A stretch of 6,852 nucleotides of DNA from Bacteroidota bacterium (lineage in GTDB: Bacteria > Bacteroidota > Bacteroidia > Flavobacteriales > Flavobacteriaceae): positions 1-6,852 of the forward strand of contig JADWMI010000129.1 of the NCBI GenBank assembly GCA_015767395.1. Direction: 5' to 3'. Of the stretch, positions 1 through 5,073 are shown one piece after another. Each line of letters begins with the position of its first letter. Position 1 is the stretch's first letter. The notes below the pieces were generated by a model that made no database searches, was not told the DNA's origin, and was given only the letters and a program-made list of their open reading frames with translations. A program made the position numbers and the translations under genes.

Positions 1-336
1 CAATATAAAAAAACCAAAAAAGTATAGAAACAAATAATCTGCAGGTCTAGGTAAAAAACGCAAGACTGAATCTATTTTTTTAATAAAATTATTAGGGTAA
101 TATGTACTTACCGCATAAGAAGGCATTCCACCAAAAGTAGCATTTGTCCAATAAGGTTCTTCGTTATTCTCTTTTCTGAAATCAACAATTTCTTTTGACG
201 AACCTATAAATTGCGTGATATCTCCTTGCTGAATTTTTTTTCCCTCCAAAATTGGAGAAAAATAAAGTACTGAAACAAAAATAAAAGATACAAATGCGAC
301 TAAGTAGGGTGTGATTTTTTTTATAGAAAAATTCAT
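1..336 (-). CDS. YfhO family membrane protein, N-terminal part (runs off the left edge)
   Basis: The reading frame opens with ATG at 336 and stays open to base 1, giving the first 112 residues; the rest lies outside the window. Seen: a short basic N-terminus, a membrane segment at about residues 9-28, a soluble loop with QGDITQF (37-43) and EPYWTNATFGGMPSY (60-74), then LRFLPRPADYLFLYFFGFF (92-110), which starts a second membrane segment. The GDITQ, PYWTNxxFGGMP and RPADYLFLY blocks are typical of YfhO proteins in Bacteroidetes, large multi-pass proteins with a GT-C-like fold. In Firmicutes, YfhO has been linked to glycosylation of lipoteichoic acid; the substrate in Bacteroidetes is not known to me. 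The acidic residue in the first loop (D39) is where GT-C enzymes often carry a catalytic Asp, which is inference. The ATG directly follows the stop codon of the DUF4834 gene (TAAATG), so the two are very likely cotranscribed and coupled. The family call is firm, the function is not. Confidence 0.85.
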   Translation of the reverse strand, partial: MNFSIKKITPYLVAFVSFIFVSVLYFSPILEGKKIQQGDITQFIGSSKEIVDFRKENNEEPYWTNATFGGMPSYAVSTYYPNNFIKKIDSVLRFLPRPADYLFLYFFGFFIL

Positions 337-603
337 TTATTTATCGTCTTTTACATCTTCATAATCTACATAATCACCAACATCTTTATTTCCTTCTTTT
401 GGAGTAGCAGGTTTTTTGGCAATTACAGTTTCTCCCACTTTGCCCTGAGGTTCAGCATTGCTCTGATTTTGTTGTTGTTCTTTCATTTTTTTTTCAACAT
501 TACTCATCACCTTTCTCAAGAATATTGGCGCAATGTATCTGCTAAAAAACTTGAGTGCATAATAAATAATAATTAGTATCGCTATGGTTTTTAAAAGGCC
601 CAT
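337..603 (-). CDS. DUF4834 family small membrane protein
   Basis: The 88-residue protein has one hydrophobic segment at the very N-terminus (about residues 4-20, LKTIAILIIIYYALKFF), then a basic stretch (R25, R30, K31), a Gln/Lys-rich region likely to be helical (about 35-50), and an acidic tail ending with GDYVDYEDVKDDK (76-88). This layout, with GETVI followed by a G-x-YVDYE motif near the end, matches the Bacteroidetes-specific family DUF4834. No biochemical role is known to me. It is probably anchored in the inner membrane by the N-terminal helix; which side the tail faces cannot be decided firmly, although the positive charges after the helix favour a cytoplasmic tail. It is first in a two-gene unit with the YfhO protein, whose ATG abuts its stop, so a role as a small partner of YfhO is a reasonable guess. 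The start follows an A-rich leader without a clear Shine-Dalgarno sequence, as is usual in this phylum. Confidence 0.85.
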   Translation of the reverse strand: MGLLKTIAILIIIYYALKFFSRYIAPIFLRKVMSNVEKKMKEQQQNQSNAEPQGKVGETVIAKKPATPKEGNKDVGDYVDYEDVKDDK

Positions 604-610
604 TTATTAC

Positions 611-676
611 AGATTTTATATAATTTTCAAAAATAACAATTTGACAGGAACTAAAACGTTTAATTATATAAAATCT
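611..676. repeat. Perfect 15-bp inverted repeat in the divergent intergenic region
   Basis: AGATTTTATATAATT at 611-625 is the exact reverse complement of AATTATATAAAATCT at 662-676, with 36 nt between the arms. The same 15-mer therefore reads toward each of the two divergent genes. The arm on the minus-strand side ends 7 nt before the DUF4834 start codon, and the arm on the plus side ends 28 nt before the barrel gene start. It could be a paired operator site, or a stem in a longer transcript. No regulator is identified, and the arms are AT-rich, which lowers the surprise somewhat. Confidence 0.7.
628..656 (-). promoter_or_regulatory. Candidate Bacteroidetes-type promoter for the DUF4834-yfhO unit
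   Basis: On the minus strand, TATTTTTG (635 down to 628) matches the Bacteroidetes -7 consensus TAnnTTTG at every fixed position. A TTTT (656 down to 653) lies 17 nt upstream and resembles the -33 TTTG element in three of four bases. The -7 box ends 24 nt before the ATG at 603, which would give a leader of roughly 20 nt. This rests on consensus matching by eye in AT-rich DNA, where chance matches are common. Confidence 0.45.
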
Positions 677-684
677 TATATTTA
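640..684 (+). promoter_or_regulatory. Weak promoter candidates for the six-gene plus-strand operon
   Basis: Two imperfect options are visible. TATATTTA at 677-684 matches TAnnTTTG except in the last base, but has no good -33 box at normal distance. Alternatively, TTTG at 640-643 could be a -33 box for TAATTATA at 661-668 (17 nt spacing), which matches the -7 consensus less well. A promoter is expected somewhere here because the gene at 705 has a divergent neighbour, but the exact site is not resolved. Confidence 0.25.
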
Positions 685-704
685 CAGCGTAATCTATTAA
701 ATTT

Positions 705-1625
705 ATGAAAAGGGTTTTATCATTAATTATTGTTCTCATTGGATTTCAACACCTTAATGCGCAATACACCGAAATCATCAATTCAAAAAGACCTGGATTT
801 TCTGAAAGCCCTTATGGCGTTGGCACTCATGTCTACCAATTTGAAGCGGGTCTGTTTTATAAGAATAACAATAATGAATCAATTTTGGCATATCCAAATA
901 CTTTTGGAGGTGAACTATTTTTTAGAGCGAACCCTTTCACTTCAATGGGTAGATTGGAATTAAACTTAAATATCGCTTATCAAACTGATGAAGTAAAAAA
1001 TCCTTTTGGAGACAACTATAACATTAGTGGAATTAGTAATTTACATTTTGGCGCTAAATATTTAATTTATCAGCAAGAATACACCGATAAATCAAAAGAA
1101 ATAAGAAGCTGGAAAAAAAGAACTTCATTTGACACAAAGCGATTAATTCCTTCAGTTGGTCTTTATTTTGGTATTAATAGTAATTTTATTGGAAAAGATT
1201 ACAAACCTGAAAGTACTAGTTTTAAAAGTGCTGTTTTATTGCAAAACGATTTCACCGATAGGCTTGTGGTTTTAACAAATTTAATTGTTGATGATATCGC
1301 CTCCGAAAGTTTAGAGTATGCCTATATTATTACAATGACCTATGCTATTAGTCAATACTGGTCCTTTTTCATTGAAAATGTTGGGAAATATGAAAAAAGT
1401 TTATCTCCTGAATATCAATTAGGAACAGGAATAGCATATCTTATTTCACCCGATTTACAAGTAGATGCTTCAATTAGAACCAATTTATTCGAAAATTATT
1501 CACATATCTTTGCATCAACAGGTGTTTCTTGGAGATTTGATCGACATCAAGATGCACTTATGCCAGCAGAATCATCAAAAAATAATAAAAAAGGTTTTTT
1601 CTCAAGAACATTTAGTAAAAACTAA
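705..1625 (+). CDS. Outer-membrane beta-barrel 'transporter' (PF13557-like, phenol MetA-pathway family)
   Basis: The 306-residue protein starts with a clear Sec signal peptide (MKRVLSLIIVLIGFQHLNA, cleavage likely before Q20), so the mature protein is exported. The mature start has SKRPGFSESPYGVGTHVYQFEAGLFY (27-52), the hallmark opening of the PF13557 family: an RPG-x-S/T-x-SP motif followed by a first beta strand. Alternating hydrophobic strands follow, including WSFFIENVGKYEKSLSPEYQLG (219-240) and LQVDASIRTNL (251-261), and a last strand ends in TGVSWRF (272-278). Proteins of this family are putative outer-membrane channels of unknown substrate; the family name comes from a phenol-degradation cluster and should not be read as function here. 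A Lys/Ser-rich tail of about 28 residues (279-306) follows the expected terminal strand, which is unusual because many outer-membrane barrels end at the aromatic. It is the first gene of the plus-strand operon, 21 nt before the YghO-like gene with no terminator visible between them. Confidence 0.75.
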   Translation: MKRVLSLIIVLIGFQHLNAQYTEIINSKRPGFSESPYGVGTHVYQFEAGLFYKNNNNESILAYPNTFGGELFFRANPFTSMGRLELNLNIAYQTDEVKNPFGDNYNISGISNLHFGAKYLIYQQEYTDKSKEIRSWKKRTSFDTKRLIPSVGLYFGINSNFIGKDYKPESTSFKSAVLLQNDFTDRLVVLTNLIVDDIASESLEYAYIITMTYAISQYWSFFIENVGKYEKSLSPEYQLGTGIAYLISPDLQVDASIRTNLFENYSHIFASTGVSWRFDRHQDALMPAESSKNNKKGFFSRTFSKN

Positions 1626-1646
1626 TTTTAATCGCAATACATTCTC

Positions 1647-2762
1647 ATGATTACAATAAAAGAAATGATATCAGAGAAGGAAATGACAGACTTTGTTAAA
1701 TTTCCTTTTAAACTTTACAAAAATAATCCGTTTTGGGTGCCACCTATGGTTAAAGGTCAACTTGAAACTTTTGATAAAAATATTAATCCTGTTTTTGAAC
1801 ATGCAAGTGGGCAGTTTTTTGTAGCTATAAAAAACAACGAAATTGTTGGGAGAATAGCTGTTCTTCTAAATCAATACGATCTAGATGCAGGTGTGAGAAA
1901 GGTTCGGTTTGGCTGGTTTGATTTTATTGATGATTTAAAAGTTTCTTCTCTTTTACTTGAAAAAGCAAAAGAAATTGGTATTGAAAATAAGATGGAATAT
2001 ATGGAAGGTCCTATGGGTTTTTCAAATCTTGATGAAGTTGGCGTTTTAACAAAAGGTTTTGACCATCTTGGAACCATGTCATCATGGTACAACTATCCAT
2101 ATTACAGTGATCATTTAAAAAAATTAGGATTTACCAAAGGGGCTGAATATGTAGAAAATAAATTTTCATTTGAAAATGTAGATCACAAAAAACTGGAACG
2201 TGTTAGTGAAATGGTAAATAAACGCTATGGCTATAAGGCACTTAACTTTACAACAACCAAAGATTTATTGCCTTATGTTGATGAAATGTTTGATGTATTT
2301 AACGAAAGTTATGCTTCATTGCCTTCATTTGTACCTATTTCACAAACCCAGAAAGATTATTTCAGGAAAAAATACCTGCAATTTATCAATCCACATTTCA
2401 TACAATTTGTAACTGATAAAAATGGTAAAATGATTGCTTTTGCTATTACAATGCCATCATTTTCAACAGCATTACAAAAATCCAAAGGGAAACTTTTCCC
2501 TTTTGGCTGGTACCATTTGCTTAAAGCTAAAAATAACTCTAAACATATTCTCTTTTATTTAATTGGCACTTTGCCAAAGCATCATAATAAAGGAGTGCCA
2601 TCCATCATTTTTCATGAATATTATAAAGTCTTTAAGAGGCTTGGTGTAAAACAATGTTATAGAACACCTGAACTGGCTAGTAACACAGCCGTTTCAGCAC
2701 TTTGGAATAATTTTGGGCAGGAAACTTATAAAAAACGCTGTACTTTTAAAAAGAACCTATAA
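1647..2762 (+). CDS. YghO-like / GNAT-fold acyltransferase family protein
   Basis: The 371-residue soluble protein has no signal peptide or membrane segment. The N-terminal half carries FVKFPFKLYKNNPFWVPP (16-33), a GNAT-like strand pair FFVAIKNNEIVGRIAVLLN (57-75), and the family block GPMGFSNLDEVGVLTKGFD (121-139) followed by YNYPYY (148-153). The C-terminal half has a second GNAT-like region, with IGTLPKHHNKGVPSIIFHEYY (306-326) at the position of the acyl-CoA-binding motif A loop, and TPELASNTAVSALWNNF (340-356) before a basic end (KKRCTFKK). This two-part arrangement fits the E. coli YghO-like group, which genome annotations call N-acetyltransferase or, wrongly, 'GTP cyclohydrolase'. The reaction is not established; transfer of an acyl group from a thioester is the likely chemistry. 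Some bacterial ceramide synthases are GNAT-like acyltransferases, so a lipid role is possible but unproven. Its stop overlaps the rsmE start by one base (TAATG), indicating translational coupling. Confidence 0.7.
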   Translation: MITIKEMISEKEMTDFVKFPFKLYKNNPFWVPPMVKGQLETFDKNINPVFEHASGQFFVAIKNNEIVGRIAVLLNQYDLDAGVRKVRFGWFDFIDDLKVSSLLLEKAKEIGIENKMEYMEGPMGFSNLDEVGVLTKGFDHLGTMSSWYNYPYYSDHLKKLGFTKGAEYVENKFSFENVDHKKLERVSEMVNKRYGYKALNFTTTKDLLPYVDEMFDVFNESYASLPSFVPISQTQKDYFRKKYLQFINPHFIQFVTDKNGKMIAFAITMPSFSTALQKSKGKLFPFGWYHLLKAKNNSKHILFYLIGTLPKHHNKGVPSIIFHEYYKVFKRLGVKQCYRTPELASNTAVSALWNNFGQETYKKRCTFKKNL

Positions 2763-3469
2763 TGCAGTTATTTTATAATGCAGAAATAACACCCCAAACC
2801 CAGCAAGTTACTTTTGACAAAACCGAAAGTAAGCACATCGTACGCGTTCTTAGAAAAAAAGAAGGAGACACTATCTTTATTACCAATGGAAATGGGCAAT
2901 TATTTAGTTCTCAAATTGAAATCGCCAATGACAAAAGGTGCTTGGTAAATATCACGAAAATTGAAAATTTCGAGAAACATTGGAATTATTATTTGCATAT
3001 CGCCATTGCTCCAACAAAATTAAATGACAGATTTGAATGGTTTTTAGAAAAAGCTACTGAAATTGGAATTGATGAAATTACACCAATTATTTGTGACCAT
3101 TCTGAACGAAAAATTCTAAAAACGGAAAGAATGGAAAAAATAATTCATTCAGCAGCAAAACAATCTTTAAAATATCATTTCCCAAAATTAAATGAACCTA
3201 TTACTTTTAATGAATTTCTAAATTCACCTTTCGAAGGTCAATTATTCATAGCCCATTGTGAAGAAACAAATAAAAAATCGTTAAAAGAGACATTAAAACC
3301 ATCGCAGAACACTACCGTACTTATTGGCCCAGAGGGTGACTTCTCAAGCAAAGAAATTGAGCAAAGTTTGGTTCATAACTTTATTCCTGTATCTTTGGGT
3401 GAAAGCAGACTTAGAACTGAAACCGCTGGTGTTGTTGCAGTCCATAGCGTTGCTTTTGTTAATGAATAG
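2762..3469 (+). CDS. rsmE: 16S rRNA (uracil-1498-N3)-methyltransferase RsmE
   Basis: The enzyme uses S-adenosylmethionine to methylate N3 of U1498 of 16S rRNA in the 30S subunit. The 235-residue length is usual for the family. The N-terminal PUA-like RNA-binding part (about 1-70) contains ESKHIVRVLRKKEGDTI (22-38). The C-terminal SPOUT methyltransferase part has the conserved KATEIG (97-102), followed by PIICDHSERK (108-117). The trefoil-knot SAM-binding motifs come last: IGPEGDFSSKEIE (188-200) and SLGESRLRTETAG (211-223). All diagnostic motifs are present and I see no damage. The start codon shares one base with the preceding stop (TAATG), so translation is probably coupled to the YghO-like gene. 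The housekeeping function contrasts with the envelope genes around it, but rsmE often sits in mixed operons. Confidence 0.95.
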   Translation: MQLFYNAEITPQTQQVTFDKTESKHIVRVLRKKEGDTIFITNGNGQLFSSQIEIANDKRCLVNITKIENFEKHWNYYLHIAIAPTKLNDRFEWFLEKATEIGIDEITPIICDHSERKILKTERMEKIIHSAAKQSLKYHFPKLNEPITFNEFLNSPFEGQLFIAHCEETNKKSLKETLKPSQNTTVLIGPEGDFSSKEIEQSLVHNFIPVSLGESRLRTETAGVVAVHSVAFVNE

Positions 3470-3503
3470 CTTAATGACTGTAATTAAAAAATTTAGTGTT
3501 TTA

Positions 3504-4166
3504 ATGATTCAAAAAGGATTGAAAGTGTTACTCGTCACTTTTACTCTTTTACTTTTTCCTTTTACCTTCATTTCGGCTCAGCAAATTGCTATTTTAAAAT
3601 ACAATGGTGGCGGTGATTGGTATGCAAATCCAACAGCTTTACCTAACTTAATTGATTTTTGTAATGATGCTATTTATACGTCCATAAACCCAGATCCTGA
3701 AACCGTTGAAGCAAGCAGTATAGATATCTTCAACTACCCAATTGTTTTTATGACAGGTCATGGGAATGTTATTTTTTCTGAAGATGCGCTGGAAAATTTG
3801 AGAAATTATTTAATTTCAGGAGGATTTTTACATATTTCCGATAACTATGGAATGGATGCTTATATAAGAAGAGAATTAAAAAAATTATTTCCAAATACTG
3901 CACTTCAAGAAATACCATACAACCACCCAATATTTCATCAAACTTTTAAATTTGAAGACGGATTGCCAAAAATTCATGAGCACGACCAAAAACCTCCACA
4001 AGCTTTTGGATTGTTTTATAAAGGAAGACTCATTTGTTTTTATGATTATGAATGCGATCTAAGCGACGGATGGGAAGATGCAGAAGTACACAATGATGCC
4101 ATAGAAACAAGAGAAAAAGCATTAAAAATGGGTGCAAACATTATCGAATACGCCTTTAAAAACTAG
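3504..4166 (+). CDS. Secreted DUF4159 domain protein
   Basis: From the ATG at 3504 the product has 220 residues and a good Sec signal peptide (MIQKGLKVLLVTFTLLLFPF, ending FISA with cleavage likely before Q26), so it is exported to the periplasm. The mature part is the DUF4159 domain: QIAILKYNGGGDWYANP (27-43), YPIVFMTGHGNVIFSEDALENLRNYLISGGFLHISDN (78-114) and YDYECDLSDGWED (180-192). This family looks like a class I glutamine amidotransferase-like alpha/beta fold, but I see no convincing catalytic triad, and no enzymatic role is known to me. Start choice: the frame is open further upstream, and ATGs at 3462 (8-nt overlap with rsmE) and 3474 (4 nt after it) are possible. I prefer 3504 because it gives a normal-length n-region to the signal peptide. 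A start at 3324 is much less likely, as it would overlap rsmE by 146 nt. The stop is one base before the next gene. Confidence 0.8.
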   Translation: MIQKGLKVLLVTFTLLLFPFTFISAQQIAILKYNGGGDWYANPTALPNLIDFCNDAIYTSINPDPETVEASSIDIFNYPIVFMTGHGNVIFSEDALENLRNYLISGGFLHISDNYGMDAYIRRELKKLFPNTALQEIPYNHPIFHQTFKFEDGLPKIHEHDQKPPQAFGLFYKGRLICFYDYECDLSDGWEDAEVHNDAIETREKALKMGANIIEYAFKN

Positions 4167-4167
4167 T

Positions 4168-5073
4168 ATGGAGCAAGATTTAGATGCATTAGAAATTAAT
4201 TTTGATACTGAAGGCCTTTGGGTTTTGAACATAACGCTTGCCATTATTATGTTTGGGGTAGCACTTGGTATTACAATGGAAGATTTTAAACGATTGTTTA
4301 AAAATCCTAAGATTTTAATAACTGGAATCATTTCTCAATTTTTTTTATTGCCTTTCGTTACTTTTCTTTTTATAAAACTGGTAAATCCAATGCCTAGTAT
4401 TGCCTTGGGAATGATGATGGTTGCCGCCTGTCCTGGAGGAAATATTTCAAATTTTATGACCCAAATGGCAAAAGGAAATGCTGCTTTATCAGTTAGTTTA
4501 ACTGCTTTTGCTACTTTGATATCGCTTGTTATGACACCTTTTAATCTTGAATTTTACGGAAACTTATATCCGCCTACAGCTGAAATTTTAAAAAGTGTTT
4601 CTCTAGATCCCTGGGAATTGGTGAAACTTGTTAGCCTAATTTTAGGAGTCCCACTTATTATAGGTATGTTGGTGAAAAGTTACAAACCAAAAATTGCTGA
4701 TAAACTTGCAAAAATATTGAAGCCAATTTCATTGATCATTTTTATGCTTTTTATTGTTATTGCCTTCTACGACAATATTAGTATTTTCATGAACTATATT
4801 CATTATGTGCTCATTTTAGTTATTGCACATAATGTAATAGCCTTATTACTTGGTTTTTATTTTGCAAAAGCAATGAAGCTTTCTTACAAAAATCAAAAAA
4901 CACTTTCAATAGAAACTGGTATTCAAAATTCTGGATTGGGCTTATTGCTTATTTTCAGTTTCTTTAACGGACTTGGTGGTATGGCTTTATTCGTCGCTTT
5001 TTGGGCAATTTGGGATATCTTTTCAGGCTTGGCATTGGCAACTTACTGGTCTAAACAAAAAATTAAAGCATAA
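4168..5073 (+). CDS. BASS-family sodium-coupled carrier (bile acid:sodium symporter-like)
   Basis: The 301-residue protein is almost entirely hydrophobic, with about nine or ten membrane segments, as in the SBF/BASS family (PF01758). Seen: MFGVALGITMEDF (28-40) at the start of the core, CPGGNISNFMTQMAKGNAALSVSLTA (88-113) and ETGIQNSGLGLLL (249-261). In structurally studied homologues the GGN-x-SN and E-T-G-x-Q-N motifs lie in the unwound crossed helices and bind the two sodium ions; E249, Q253 and N254 here fit that role. These motifs are intact, so a working Na+-coupled carrier is likely. The substrate cannot be read from sequence. Bile acids are unlikely in a free-living bacterium; organic acids, or sulfonated or steroid-like compounds, are alternatives. 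The ATG at 4168 was chosen because it lies one base after the DUF4159 stop; an upstream ATG at 4132 would overlap that gene by 35 nt. Its stop overlaps the next start (TAATG). Confidence 0.88.
   Translation: MEQDLDALEINFDTEGLWVLNITLAIIMFGVALGITMEDFKRLFKNPKILITGIISQFFLLPFVTFLFIKLVNPMPSIALGMMMVAACPGGNISNFMTQMAKGNAALSVSLTAFATLISLVMTPFNLEFYGNLYPPTAEILKSVSLDPWELVKLVSLILGVPLIIGMLVKSYKPKIADKLAKILKPISLIIFMLFIVIAFYDNISIFMNYIHYVLILVIAHNVIALLLGFYFAKAMKLSYKNQKTLSIETGIQNSGLGLLLIFSFFNGLGGMALFVAFWAIWDIFSGLALATYWSKQKIKA

Noticed and set aside
542..739. A minus-strand open frame of 65 codons across the divergent intergenic region.
   Set aside because: It overlaps the starts of both flanking genes, has no recognisable motif and looks like a chance open frame.
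730..963. A plus-strand frame of 77 codons inside the outer-membrane barrel gene.
   Set aside because: It is a shifted-frame shadow of a gene with clear family motifs and a signal peptide.
1626..1646. Terminator or promoter between the barrel gene and the YghO-like gene.
   Set aside because: Only 21 nt with no dyad and no TAnnTTTG match; read-through is more likely.
1871..2092. A minus-strand frame opposite the YghO-like gene.
   Set aside because: It is antisense to a well-supported coding region, with no motif or promoter evidence.
3324..3503. An upstream start giving a 280-residue version of the DUF4159 protein.
   Set aside because: It would overlap rsmE by 146 nt and put about 60 extra residues ahead of an excellent signal peptide.
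4132..4167. An upstream ATG for the BASS carrier.
   Set aside because: It overlaps the end of the DUF4159 gene by 35 nt, while the ATG at 4168 lies one base after its stop and gives a normal N-terminus.
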